Assembly: GCF_943193135.1 (NCBI RefSeq)
Contig: NZ_CALPCZ010000012.1
Location: 1 to 64,000, forward strand
DNA from: Odoribacter lunatus
Lineage (GTDB): Bacteria > Bacteroidota > Bacteroidia > Bacteroidales > Marinifilaceae
Direction of reading: 5' to 3'
Length of the DNA stretch: 64,000 nt
The notes under the pieces were generated by a model. It saw only the letters and a program-made list of their open reading frames with translations. It was not told the origin of the DNA and made no database searches. The stretch's first letter is position 1. Each line of letters starts with the position of its first letter. A program made the translations under genes and the position numbers. Positions 7,978-17,023 of the stretch are shown here, piece by piece.

Positions 7978-9197
7978 TGAAGATGCAGGATAAATGTTCA
8001 TTCTGTGGACGGGAACGTGCGGAGGTGAAATTGCTTATTGCCGGGATGAACGGATTTATATGTGAACAATGCGCTCAACAGGCCATCAATATCGTCAATG
8101 AAGAACTGAAGAGTAAGTCTTCCCTTGATTTAACGAATATCGATATAAAGAAACCACAGGAAATCAAAGCATTTTTGGACCAATATGTCATCGGCCAGGA
8201 TGAGGCGAAAAAACATCTTGCCGTGGCTGTTTACAATCATTATAAACGCCTCTCCCAAAAGGAAGAGGAGGACGGCATTGAAATCGAGAAGTCCAATATT
8301 ATCCTTGTGGGGAGAACCGGAACGGGAAAAACATTGTTAGCCCGTACGATTGCCAAGATGCTGCACGTACCGTTTACCATTGTCGATGCGACAGTCTTAA
8401 CGGAAGCTGGTTATGTGGGAGAAGATATCGAATCTATTCTGACCCGCCTGCTTCAAGCGGCGGATTATGATGTGGAAGCCGCGGAAAAGGGTATTGTGTT
8501 TATCGATGAACTGGACAAAATCGCCCGTAAAGGTGATAATCCTTCCATTACACGGGATGTGAGCGGCGAAGGTGTGCAACAGGGGTTGCTGAAACTTCTG
8601 GAGGGCTCCGTGGTTAATGTTCCGCCCCAGGGAGGACGGAAACACCCCGACCAGAAGATGATTCCGGTAAATACCAAAAATATTCTTTTTATCTGCGGCG
8701 GCGCTTTTGACGGTATCGAGCGCAAGATTGCGATGCGGCTGAATACACAGGTTGTCGGATTCAATGCCAGCAAGGAAAAGGAGCATATTGACCGCGATAA
8801 TTTCCTTCAATATATCGCCCCGCAGGATTTAAAGGCTTTCGGCCTGATTCCTGAAATTATCGGACGTCTTCCGATTCTGACATATCTGGAACCTCTTGAC
8901 CGGACGGCTTTACGGAATATCCTGACAGAGCCTAAAAATGCCATCATCCGGCAATACGTCAAGTTGTTCAAATTGGACGGTATCCAACTGAAATTCGACG
9001 AAGACGTTTATGAATATATTGTAGATAAAGCTGTGGAGTTTAAATTGGGAGCCCGTGGGTTACGTTCTATCTGCGAAGCGATTATGACAGACCTGATGTT
9101 TGAGGCTCCATCTCAAAATCGGGATGAAATAACGGTGACCAAACAATATGCGGAAGAGAAGTTGAATAAAATCAATATTCAAAAATTAAAAGCCTGA
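7977..9197 (+). CDS. clpX: ATP-dependent Clp protease ATP-binding subunit ClpX
   Basis: ClpX is the AAA+ unfoldase that recognises tagged or specific substrates and threads them into ClpP. The N-terminal zinc-binding domain has CSFCGR and CEQC (residues about 6-36). The AAA+ module shows Walker A VGRTGTGKTLLA, Walker B GIVFIDELDKIA and the GARGLR sensor-2 arginine near the C-terminus. The usual GPTGSGKT is GRTGTGKT here, a conservative variant. The length of 406 residues is standard. It is coupled to clpP and followed by a long bidirectional hairpin. Confidence 0.96.
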   Translation: MKMQDKCSFCGRERAEVKLLIAGMNGFICEQCAQQAINIVNEELKSKSSLDLTNIDIKKPQEIKAFLDQYVIGQDEAKKHLAVAVYNHYKRLSQKEEEDGIEIEKSNIILVGRTGTGKTLLARTIAKMLHVPFTIVDATVLTEAGYVGEDIESILTRLLQAADYDVEAAEKGIVFIDELDKIARKGDNPSITRDVSGEGVQQGLLKLLEGSVVNVPPQGGRKHPDQKMIPVNTKNILFICGGAFDGIERKIAMRLNTQVVGFNASKEKEHIDRDNFLQYIAPQDLKAFGLIPEIIGRLPILTYLEPLDRTALRNILTEPKNAIIRQYVKLFKLDGIQLKFDEDVYEYIVDKAVEFKLGARGLRSICEAIMTDLMFEAPSQNRDEITVTKQYAEEKLNKINIQKLKA

Positions 9198-9215
9198 AAA
9201 AAAGGAATATATGAA

Positions 9216-9252
9216 AAAATGGACCCATGAAGTATACTTCCGGGTCCATTTT
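9216..9252. terminator. Bidirectional terminator between clpX and the SRPBCC gene
   Basis: An 11-bp stem AAAATGGACCC/GGGTCCATTTT encloses a perfect palindrome GAAGTATACTTC (9229-9240). It sits between two convergent genes and gives a T-run on both strands. Confidence 0.85.
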
Positions 9253-9265
9253 CTTATGCTCCCTC

Positions 9266-9733
9266 TTATCCCAACATAGAATAGGGTATCTTGGTCAAAC
9301 CTTCCGCCAATTGATTTATTCCTTTTTCCAGTTTGCCTTTCAACATCATTTTTAACATGAAGTTCAATTCCCCGATAAACGTCAATCTCAAACGGGTATC
9401 ATAAGGACCCTTGTCCAATAATTGTATCCACAAGTTAAATTCAAAGGGCAAACTTCCGTCTCCGCCTAATTTTATCATTTTAGGTGCTTCTTTCTCGACA
9501 ATTTTCACAGCGACATCTCCCATGCCTTTTACCGTAAACGAACACGTATCCTCACTAAAACGAATGTCTTCTATTTTATCGGATACTTGAGAAAGGGCTT
9601 CAGTGGATGCCCCCATCTGTTTCGCCAAGTTTACCAATGTACCGATTCTATTAAAATCAGAAAGCAAGGAATAGACGCTGTCGATTGCACTATTGATTTT
9701 ATATATCCCACTTACAATTTTTGTTTCTGCCAT
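9266..9733 (-). CDS. SRPBCC (START-like) family protein
   Basis: The 155-residue protein has the pattern of the SRPBCC/Bet v1-like fold: an N-terminal strand, a two-helix insert (SVYSLLSDFNRIGTLVNLA) and a seven-stranded sheet ending in a long C-terminal amphipathic helix (KLEKGINQLAEGLTKI). These folds form a deep pocket for hydrophobic ligands. No catalytic residues are recognisable, so it is better described as a ligand-binding-type protein than as an enzyme. It starts 26 bases after the pyrE stop and is probably expressed with it. The physiological role is unknown. Confidence 0.6.
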   Translation of the reverse strand: MAETKIVSGIYKINSAIDSVYSLLSDFNRIGTLVNLAKQMGASTEALSQVSDKIEDIRFSEDTCSFTVKGMGDVAVKIVEKEAPKMIKLGGDGSLPFEFNLWIQLLDKGPYDTRLRLTFIGELNFMLKMMLKGKLEKGINQLAEGLTKIPYSMLG

Positions 9734-9759
9734 ATCATTCGCTATTGGTGATTTTGCCT

Positions 9760-10389
9760 TTATTTGTAAGTATCAGGACTTTTCCGCCATTCTTTCAATC
9801 TTTGTACATCACTTTCCTGTACGTAGCCTGTCTTGACGGCCAAATCAATCATTGCATTGTAGTTACTCAATGTCGTCAGTTCGCATCCGGACGCCTCAAA
9901 GTTATCCACGGATTTCTGGAATCCATAGGTGAAAATAGCCACCATACCCAATACTTCACATCCTGCATTACGCAACGCCTCCACTGCTTGCAGGCTGGAA
10001 CCTCCGGTAGATATCAAGTCTTCAATTACAACTACTTTCTGTCCCGCTTTGTACTCTCCTTCGATTAAGTTTTCCAGTCCGTGGGATTTAGCGGAAGAAC
10101 GGATATAAATAAAAGGCAAATTCAGTTCCTGTGCCACCAAGACTCCTTGTGCAATAGCCCCGGTTGCCACTCCGGCTATTACTTCCGCTTGCGGATATTT
10201 CTCTCTTATCACGGCTGCAAACTGTTCTTTGATATAGTTACGCACCTCCGGATACGACAATGTTTTCCGATTATCACAATATATCGGAGATTTCCAGCCG
10301 GATGCCCAAGTAAAAGGATGTTCCGGCTCTAACTTTATTGCTTTGATTTTCAGTAAATGTGAAGCGACCTGTTCTGCAACTGTACTCAT
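9760..10389 (-). CDS. pyrE: Orotate phosphoribosyltransferase
   Basis: It makes orotidine 5'-phosphate from orotate and PRPP, the fifth step of pyrimidine synthesis. The PRPP-binding motif VVVIEDLISTGGSS is near residue 120, and FTWASGWKSPIYCDNR near the N-terminus provides the orotate-site residues. The ATG at 10389 (MSTVAEQVASH) is chosen; the frame extends upstream, but that part has no family similarity. The 209-residue length is normal. A TACATTTG element on the minus strand (10436-10429) may be the -7 box; it overlaps the start of the divergent Nudix gene. Confidence 0.95.
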   Translation of the reverse strand: MSTVAEQVASHLLKIKAIKLEPEHPFTWASGWKSPIYCDNRKTLSYPEVRNYIKEQFAAVIREKYPQAEVIAGVATGAIAQGVLVAQELNLPFIYIRSSAKSHGLENLIEGEYKAGQKVVVIEDLISTGGSSLQAVEALRNAGCEVLGMVAIFTYGFQKSVDNFEASGCELTTLSNYNAMIDLAVKTGYVQESDVQRLKEWRKSPDTYK

Positions 10390-10431
10390 TTTTATTATTT
10401 TTGTCTGATTAATATTGTTTTCATATTGCAA

Positions 10432-11061
10432 ATGTATAAAGTATTTTTTAAAGAAAGCTTTTTTGAATTGACCGATGATATAAAGATTACCGAAAATCGG
10501 CCAGAAACGATAAATACACCTGATAAAAACGAACTTTTTTCTTTTATCCGATTCTGTTTGTCCCAAGAGGATATTTTTCACGCAACCATTTATCATCCCG
10601 ACCTTGCCCTGTTATTTTCAGAATTCCAGTCTTTTTTTAAAGTAGTCCAGGCGGCCGGGGGAGTTGTCAGAGATTCCGACCGGATTCTCCTGATAAAACG
10701 TCTGGGTATACCGGATTTACCGAAAGGACATGTAGAATACGGCGAAAGCATTCCGACATGCGCGATGCGGGAAGTATGCGAAGAGTGCGGTGTACAGGGC
10801 GTACAGATTGAAGAACCGCTACAAGAAACCTGGCATGTTTATTTTCGGGATAATCAATGGCATCTGAAACAGACCCACTGGTTTACGATGTACTGCCCGC
10901 CCCAACAAACCCTCGAACCTCAGACAGAAGAGGATATTGAATGTGTATATTGGCTTCTCTGCAAAGATATTGAACAAATTATCCCCCAAACGTACGCTTC
11001 TCTCCGGGAAGTTTTTAAGGAAGTAAAACTCCGGTATGAAATGCGATTAAACCGTCCATAG
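10432..11061 (+). CDS. Nudix hydrolase
   Basis: The Nudix box is complete around residues 105-127 (GHVEYGE, then REVCEECG), so the protein should bind Mg2+ and hydrolyse a nucleoside diphosphate linked to some moiety. The Nudix domain is preceded by an extra N-terminal region of about 75 residues with no recognised domain. The substrate cannot be predicted. The ATG at 10432 is preferred over a TTG at 10426. It is divergent from pyrE, and its last 47 bases overlap the 3' end of the convergent BadF-type kinase gene, a tight packing that links expression of the two. Confidence 0.88.
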   Translation: MYKVFFKESFFELTDDIKITENRPETINTPDKNELFSFIRFCLSQEDIFHATIYHPDLALLFSEFQSFFKVVQAAGGVVRDSDRILLIKRLGIPDLPKGHVEYGESIPTCAMREVCEECGVQGVQIEEPLQETWHVYFRDNQWHLKQTHWFTMYCPPQQTLEPQTEEDIECVYWLLCKDIEQIIPQTYASLREVFKEVKLRYEMRLNRP

Positions 11062-11857
11062 GTGTCGGAACAATTTTTCCTGCCCGAAATCCGTATTTAT
11101 CCAATAAGGGAAAAAGCTGTTCCTGAAAATGAAAGGCAATGCTTCCGATGAAAGAGACGGGTAGATTATCCACTTCCTTATATTGTACAAGATTTCTGAT
11201 AATAAACTCTTCTAATGAATCCGAAACAAGTTTGTTTATTTCCGGTGAAGCAATATGTTGTTTCAGAAAGAGCGTAAAAGCAGCCAAAAAGCGATTCGGA
11301 AACGGCTGCCGATAGATGCGCTCTATCAGTTCGGCATAAGAATAAGGGTATGTTTGAAAAAACAAGTCCGCCAATTCTTTTGACAAAATTCCTTTCAATA
11401 TATCCGCGACCAAACGTTTTCCCATAACGGCACCGCTCCCCTCATCCCCCAAGATAAATCCCAACGGCGGAATATTTCTCACGATGTTTTCTCCATCATA
11501 ATAGCAAGAATTAGAGCCCGTTCCCAATATGCAAGCTATCCCCTTTTGCCGTTGAAATAATGCCCGTGCTGCAGCCAACAGGTCGGAAGCGATTTCTATT
11601 CGGGCGGATTTAAAAAAATCATCCAAGGCTTTTTTTACCTGTTCATTTTTTTCCGGGAAGGCACATCCCGCTCCATAAAAATAGATTGCCTCTATGCCCC
11701 GTTCCTCCGCACCAAATTCCCGTTTCAGCATTTCTCCTATTTCTATTTCCGATTGATAAACAGGATTTATTCCCGATGTCCGGATTTCCCGCCGTTTTTC
11801 TCCTTCTATAAGGCACCACTGTGTCTTGGTTGAACCACTGTCCGCAATCAAATACAT
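11015..11857 (-). CDS. BadF/BadG/BcrA/BcrD-type ATPase, amino-sugar kinase-like (MurK/NagK type)
   Basis: The protein has the ASKHA (actin/hexokinase) ATPase fold: ADSGSTKTQWCL at residues 4-15 is phosphate loop 1, LGTGSNSCYY is the second, and ILGDEGSGAVMGKRL is the adenosine region. The 280-residue size and these motifs match the N-acetylglucosamine/N-acetylmuramic acid kinases of Bacteroidota; in Tannerella forsythia a BadF-type kinase (MurK) phosphorylates MurNAc. The ATG at 11857 (MYLIADSGSTK) is chosen over a longer frame from 11914. It is divergent from the salvage cluster starting at 11994, which supports an amino-sugar substrate. No MurQ etherase is present nearby. Confidence 0.75.
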   Translation of the reverse strand: MYLIADSGSTKTQWCLIEGEKRREIRTSGINPVYQSEIEIGEMLKREFGAEERGIEAIYFYGAGCAFPEKNEQVKKALDDFFKSARIEIASDLLAAARALFQRQKGIACILGTGSNSCYYDGENIVRNIPPLGFILGDEGSGAVMGKRLVADILKGILSKELADLFFQTYPYSYAELIERIYRQPFPNRFLAAFTLFLKQHIASPEINKLVSDSLEEFIIRNLVQYKEVDNLPVSFIGSIAFHFQEQLFPLLDKYGFRAGKIVPTPMDGLIAFHTGVLLP

Positions 11858-11993
11858 TGCTTTCGTTTTTATTGTAATATTCCGTAAGTAAAGATATGGA
11901 TTTATTCCCAACAAAAGGAATATAACTTTTACAAATAAGAAAAATTAATCTAATTTTGTTATACTATAAGTCGTGCAGGCAAACCGTTATTTT

Positions 11994-13397
11994 ATGGAAA
12001 AGTCCGTTACATATTTCATCGCCGGAAGAGAGGAAAAAAACGTAATCTATGTTACGAAACAATGGGATGCAACTCCCGCAGCCATTATTCAGGGGAATCT
12101 CAACCAAACCGATTGTTTATCACAACTTATTCCCTATTGCGATACGCCCTATGTACTGTTTATCACTCGCCCTCATCCGGTGCAAATGAATACATTCGGG
12201 GTAGAACGATTTGTACATATCGCCCAAGATACATCCGCCTCCCTGCTTTATTCCGATTATTACGATGCATATCCCGACAAACTTGTTCCGCATCCAACTA
12301 TTGATTACCAGGAAGGGAGTTTAAGAGACGATTTCAATTTCGGGTCCGTATGGTTTATCAGAACAGATAAATTCAAGGAGGCCGTTTGTGAGATGCAAGA
12401 TTCCTATCGGTTTGCCGCTCTGTATGATTTACGATTGAGGCTTTCCCGAAAGGGAAAAATCCTCCGCATTCCGGAATATTTATACCGTGTTACTCCCGTG
12501 GATTTCCGCTTATCCGGTGAAAAAAATTTCGACTATGTGGATCCGAAGAACCAGGAAGTTCAAAAAGAAATGGAGACGGTATGTACCCACCATCTACAAG
12601 CAATCGGTGCATGGCTTTCCCCGGTTTTCCAAACTCCGGATTTCGGGGGAGATTTTCCGGTAGAAGCCAGTGTTATTATTCCCGTAAGAAATCGGGAACG
12701 TACTATTGCCGATGCTGTAAAATCTGCTTTAAGTCAAGAAACTGATTTTACATTCAATGTTATCGTGGTGGATAATCATTCTACCGACCAGACAACTGCC
12801 ATTCTACAAGACCTAAGCCACCAATATGACAAGCTGGTTCATATCATTCCGCAAGGACAGGATTTAGGTATTGGAGGATGTTGGAATTTAGCCATTAACG
12901 ACAGGCATTGCGGCCGGTTTTGCATACAGCTCGACAGTGACGATTTATATATAGATACAACGGTTTTACAACAGATTGTCCGCACTTTTTATGAACAAAA
13001 AACAGCCGCCGTTATCGGGTCTTACAAGATTGTCGATTTTGATTTAAATATTCTGCCGCCGGGCCTCATCGACCACAAGGAATGGACTCCCCACAACGGC
13101 AGGAATAATGCTCTGCGCATAAACGGCCTCGGTGCCCCCCGGGCTTTCTGCACGTCCGTCATTCGGAAAATAAAATTTCCCAATACGAGCTACGGAGAAG
13201 ATTATGCCGCTGTTTTAGCCGTTTCACGTCATTATCAAATCGGGAGGATATATCATCCTCTTTATTTATGTCGTAGGTGGGAAGGAAATTCAGATGCGGC
13301 TTTAAGTGTTGAAAAAGAAAACAGTAACCATCTTTTCAAAGACCGTATACGCAGCTTTGAACTGACTGCCCGGCAAGGTATTCAGAAATCATCCTAA
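11994..13397 (+). CDS. Glycosyltransferase family 2 protein with an extra N-terminal domain
   Basis: A GT-A domain begins near residue 215: ASVIIPVRNRERTI, VVDNHSTDQTTAIL and LDSDDLYID (the DxD metal site). The first roughly 210 residues contain a second region of related flavour (VERFVHIAQDTSASLLYSDYY), which looks like a degenerate nucleotide-sugar domain. No signal peptide or membrane span is seen, so it is cytoplasmic. It is the first gene of a six-gene rightward run with DUF4922, SpoIID, AmpG-like, SSS and NamZ genes. The product it glycosylates is unknown. Starts at GTG 11973 or ATG 11994 are possible. Confidence 0.78.
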   Translation: MEKSVTYFIAGREEKNVIYVTKQWDATPAAIIQGNLNQTDCLSQLIPYCDTPYVLFITRPHPVQMNTFGVERFVHIAQDTSASLLYSDYYDAYPDKLVPHPTIDYQEGSLRDDFNFGSVWFIRTDKFKEAVCEMQDSYRFAALYDLRLRLSRKGKILRIPEYLYRVTPVDFRLSGEKNFDYVDPKNQEVQKEMETVCTHHLQAIGAWLSPVFQTPDFGGDFPVEASVIIPVRNRERTIADAVKSALSQETDFTFNVIVVDNHSTDQTTAILQDLSHQYDKLVHIIPQGQDLGIGGCWNLAINDRHCGRFCIQLDSDDLYIDTTVLQQIVRTFYEQKTAAVIGSYKIVDFDLNILPPGLIDHKEWTPHNGRNNALRINGLGAPRAFCTSVIRKIKFPNTSYGEDYAAVLAVSRHYQIGRIYHPLYLCRRWEGNSDAALSVEKENSNHLFKDRIRSFELTARQGIQKSS

Positions 13398-13424
13398 ATT
13401 CGTTTATCCATTAAATTTCCAATA

Positions 13425-14402
13425 GTGTATTCTCTCCATTCAAAACAAGTGCCTGATGATTCACTTCTTTCCGAAGTAAACAGTTTATTTGAACAACAGA
13501 TTAAAAGCTGGAATACCGTCGCATCACGCTATCAATATCTGAACGAGGTAAAAAGTAAGGAATTGACATTCCCGCATTGCTCCGCACTTATTACCTATAA
13601 TCCTTCCCGTTCCATTTCCGCAACAGCCAAAGTAGATCCTCAATCTATCCGGCAACGCGCTTGTTTTTTATGTGCGAAAAACAGACCACCAGAACAAGTT
13701 CCCCTCTCATGGAATAATTACCATATTCAGGTTAATCCGTTTCCTATTTTTAAACAGCATTTTACCATTGTAGAACAAGAGCATTGCCCACAGTTGCTTT
13801 CACCCGAGCGCATTCACGATATGCTCGTATTGGCACGTGCTTTACCGGATTATACGATTTTTTACAATGGTCCAAGTTGCGGGGCTTCTGCTCCCGACCA
13901 TTTCCATTTTCAAGCGGGGAACCGCCACTATATGCCTATTGAACAGGAAACGGACAGCTATGCCGAGTTACTTGGCATGTCACCGGAAGTCTCTATAAAA
14001 TACCACCCTAACGAATTAAGAGAAGTGCTTATATTGGAAAGTAATTCTATTGCATCTCTCACGCAAACAGTAAGCAACATTTGCGGGCTTATCGGCCAAG
14101 TGGTTCCCCAACTCCCCGAACCCATGGTTAATTTACTGGCTTTATACAAGAATAGCCATTGGCGTGTGTATATATTCCCCCGCAGGGCACACCGCCCTGC
14201 CCAATTTTTTGAAGAGGGTGAAAATAAAGTTTTATTCAGTCCCGGTACCGTCGATTGCGGAGGAGTAATCATCCTGCCGGCAGAAAAAGATTTTGAACAA
14301 ATGAATCATTCACTGCTTCAAGACATGTTCAAGCAGGTTACTTTTACACCAGAACAATTTTCAATATTAAAAGAACTTATTCAAACTTCCGTGCTATGTT
14401 AA
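13425..14402 (+). CDS. DUF4922 protein, HIT/GalT-like nucleotidyltransferase or phosphorylase
   Basis: The 325-residue protein carries CFLCAKNRP near residue 83 (a CxxC pair, possibly metal-binding) and GPSCGASAPDHFHFQAG near residue 150. The HFHFQ core fits the HxHxQ active-site motif of the HIT superfamily branch that includes GalT, Apa phosphorylases and GDP-hexose phosphorylases. The annotation DUF4922 is recognised from this architecture. Such enzymes transfer or release nucleoside monophosphate from a nucleotide sugar or dinucleotide. It starts with GTG and overlaps the SpoIID gene by 7 bases. Activity on an amino-sugar nucleotide is inferred only from the neighbours. Confidence 0.7.
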   Translation: MYSLHSKQVPDDSLLSEVNSLFEQQIKSWNTVASRYQYLNEVKSKELTFPHCSALITYNPSRSISATAKVDPQSIRQRACFLCAKNRPPEQVPLSWNNYHIQVNPFPIFKQHFTIVEQEHCPQLLSPERIHDMLVLARALPDYTIFYNGPSCGASAPDHFHFQAGNRHYMPIEQETDSYAELLGMSPEVSIKYHPNELREVLILESNSIASLTQTVSNICGLIGQVVPQLPEPMVNLLALYKNSHWRVYIFPRRAHRPAQFFEEGENKVLFSPGTVDCGGVIILPAEKDFEQMNHSLLQDMFKQVTFTPEQFSILKELIQTSVLC

Positions 14403-15718
14403 TTTCCGTCGGTATATTGTTTGCACCCACCATCCGTTTTCATTTACACGGAGTTTTCAAAGAAAAAAATCTCTCCGGCTACTTTTCCGGCGAGTATTCC
14501 ATTGTACAAAAGCCTGACGGTGCTATTCTTACACATGACCAGGAAAGCAAACATGTGTCGCTGCCTTTAGAGTTTATTCCTAAAAAAGAAGAAACTGCAA
14601 AAATCGAATTAACGGACGTTACTATCGGCATAAATTTTCACTGGGAAAGAAAAGAAAACCAGTTTTTCCGAGGAAACCTAAAAATTATAGAAGAAGACAA
14701 CCATTTAACTGCTATAAATATATTAGATATTGAGGATTACCTGATCAGTGTTATTTCTTCCGAAATGAAAGCTACATCCTCACTTGAATTTCTGAAAGCA
14801 CATGCCGTTATTTCACGCAGCTGGCTCATGGCACAATGCGAAAAATCCAAGACCCTCAAAAAAGAAGGAAGGAATTACCAATCTTTTCACCAGAACGAAC
14901 AAGAATACATCGGCTGGTACGACCGGGAGGACCACCGCAATTTCGATGTATGCGCCGATGACCATTGCCAACGCTATCAGGGCATACACAAAGCCAACAC
15001 GCCTACTGTCGCCCAAGCCGTAGCGTCCACACAAGGAGAAGTGTTATGCCATAACCACCAAATTTGTGACGCCCGTTTTTCCAAATGTTGCGGAGGTCTC
15101 AGCGAAAAATTTGAGAATGTGTGGGAACCCGTTTCACATCCTTATCTTCAAGTTATTTATGATGCCGATACTGCCTTTTCCCAAAGGTGTCCGTATTCAG
15201 AAGAGACAGCAGAAGAATGGATTAACAGTACACCTGATGTATTTTGCAATACAACAGACCGAAAAATATTATCGGAAGTAATGAATGATTATGACCAAGA
15301 AACCCATCATTTTTTCCGTTGGGAAGTATATTACAATCAAACGGAAATTTCAGAACTTATCTGTCGAAAATTAAATATTGATTTCGGCGACATCACCGAC
15401 CTCATTCCTTTAGAACGGGGAGAATCCGGACGCATTATCCGGCTCAAAGTCATCGGTACCCGCCGTACGCTTGTTATCGGGAAAGAATTGATTATCCGCA
15501 AAGCTTTATCTGAAAGTCACCTATATAGTTCCGCTTTTATCGTCCAAAAAGAATTTAACGGGAATGTTCTGAAAGGCTTCCGGTTAAAAGGTGCCGGCTG
15601 GGGACACGGAGTAGGCTTGTGTCAAATCGGTGCCGCCGTTATGGGTGCCCGAGGATATACTTATCGGGAAATTCTAAACCATTATTTCCCAAATACCGTG
15701 TTAGAAAAAAAATATTAA
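14396..15718 (+). CDS. SpoIID/LytB-domain protein
   Basis: SpoIID-type proteins are lytic transglycosylases that cleave glycan strands lacking stem peptides. The domain spans roughly residues 90-430: ILDIEDYLISVISSEM contains the probable catalytic glutamate, LKAHAVISRSWLM follows, CCGGLSEKFENVW is the cysteine-containing loop, and GAGWGHGVGLCQIGA is the conserved C-terminal glycine motif. The length of 440 residues is typical for the Bacteroidota form. No signal peptide is evident, since the first residues MLISVGILFAPTIRFHL look like the first strand of the fold. Where it acts is therefore unclear. It sits between the DUF4922 gene and an AmpG-like permease. Confidence 0.82.
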   Translation: MLISVGILFAPTIRFHLHGVFKEKNLSGYFSGEYSIVQKPDGAILTHDQESKHVSLPLEFIPKKEETAKIELTDVTIGINFHWERKENQFFRGNLKIIEEDNHLTAINILDIEDYLISVISSEMKATSSLEFLKAHAVISRSWLMAQCEKSKTLKKEGRNYQSFHQNEQEYIGWYDREDHRNFDVCADDHCQRYQGIHKANTPTVAQAVASTQGEVLCHNHQICDARFSKCCGGLSEKFENVWEPVSHPYLQVIYDADTAFSQRCPYSEETAEEWINSTPDVFCNTTDRKILSEVMNDYDQETHHFFRWEVYYNQTEISELICRKLNIDFGDITDLIPLERGESGRIIRLKVIGTRRTLVIGKELIIRKALSESHLYSSAFIVQKEFNGNVLKGFRLKGAGWGHGVGLCQIGAAVMGARGYTYREILNHYFPNTVLEKKY

Positions 15719-15728
15719 TTCCCCCGAT

Positions 15729-17009
15729 ATGTCCTCTATCCAAGAAAACAAACGCTCTCCGTGGCTATGGATCCCCAGCCTGTATCTCACAGAGGGCTTG
15801 CCTTATATTATTGTTATCAGTATTTCGATTGTCATGTATCGAGACATGAATATTTCCAATACTGACATTGCATTCTATACCAGCCTGCTATATTTACCCT
15901 GGGTTATCAAACCTTTATGGAGTCCGCTGGTCGATATTTTCAGTACCAAACGCCGCTGGATTCTAATTACCCAACTTCTCATGGCAATCGGCCTGGGAGG
16001 GATAGCTTTTTCGCTTCCCTCTACGCATTTCTTTCTGTATTCCCTTTTGTTTTTTTGGTTACTGGCATTCTGTTCCGCCACGCATGACATTGCCGCAGAC
16101 GGTTTCTATATGTTGGGATTAAGCTCAAACCAACAGGCTTATTTTGTCGGTATCCGCACTACGTTTTATCGTTTGGCGACGATTGTCGGAATTGGTAGTA
16201 TTTTCATGGTATCGGATTCTTTACAACAACACTTATCCCCTTCCCAAAGCTGGCTTTTTATCAATTCCGGACTGGGTATTTTCTTTTTGCTGCTTGGCCT
16301 GTACCACTACTATATACTTCCCCAACCTATTTCTGATTATCCCCATGGGAAAAATAAAGAAATCTTCAAAGAGTTCATTTCTACTTTTATCAGTTTTTTC
16401 CATAAAAAACATATCGGAACAGCTTTGGCATTCATGCTACTTTTCCGCTTATCCGAATCACAGTTGCTGAAACTGGTTTATCCATTCTTGTTGGATTCCA
16501 AAGAAAACGGCGGTCTGGCATTAAATACCGCCAACGTCGGATTTATATATGGGTCTCTCGGGATGATTGCCCTTACCATCGGGGGCATTATCGGCGGTAT
16601 TCTCATCGCCCGACATGGGTTGAAACACTGGATAGGCTGGATGACATTAGCCATCAACCTGCCTAATTTTATATATATTTATCTAGCACTATTTCAACCG
16701 GAGAATCTTATTTTAATTACGACACTATTAACCATCGAACAGTTCGGCTATGGTTTCGGCTTCTCCGCTTACACTTTTTATTTGATTTTATTTAGTGCTG
16801 GCGAACACAAGACTGCTCATTATGCGCTATGTACAGGATTTATGGCATTAGGCATGATGCTGCCGGGAATGATTTCCGGCTGGATTAGCGATACATTCGG
16901 TTATCCGTCTTTTTTCATGTGGGTTATGTTGTGCACCATTCCAAGCTTCATCGTTACCCGCTATCTGAAAATTCCCGAATCCCACACCTCATCCGTTTCT
17001 CAAAAATAA
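15729..17009 (+). CDS. AmpG-like MFS permease (muropeptide/peptidoglycan sugar transport)
   Basis: The 426-residue protein has about 12 hydrophobic spans and the AmpG-subfamily opening WIPSLYLTEGLPYIIVISIS followed by LYLPWVIKPLWSPLVD. AmpG imports GlcNAc-anhydroMurNAc and its peptides into the cytoplasm for recycling. It begins 10 bases after the SpoIID gene and is followed by a sodium:solute symporter 14 bases later. The subfamily call rests on these N-terminal signatures. The substrate being a peptidoglycan fragment is inferred from the family and from the cluster with SpoIID and NamZ. Confidence 0.8.
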   Translation: MSSIQENKRSPWLWIPSLYLTEGLPYIIVISISIVMYRDMNISNTDIAFYTSLLYLPWVIKPLWSPLVDIFSTKRRWILITQLLMAIGLGGIAFSLPSTHFFLYSLLFFWLLAFCSATHDIAADGFYMLGLSSNQQAYFVGIRTTFYRLATIVGIGSIFMVSDSLQQHLSPSQSWLFINSGLGIFFLLLGLYHYYILPQPISDYPHGKNKEIFKEFISTFISFFHKKHIGTALAFMLLFRLSESQLLKLVYPFLLDSKENGGLALNTANVGFIYGSLGMIALTIGGIIGGILIARHGLKHWIGWMTLAINLPNFIYIYLALFQPENLILITTLLTIEQFGYGFGFSAYTFYLILFSAGEHKTAHYALCTGFMALGMMLPGMISGWISDTFGYPSFFMWVMLCTIPSFIVTRYLKIPESHTSSVSQK

Positions 17010-17023
17010 ATAATACATTACTC

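Noticed and set aside
11858-11914. Longer start of the BadF-type kinase gene at 11914
   Set aside because: The added 19 residues precede the first strand of the ATPase fold and match nothing in the family; ATG 11857 fits better.
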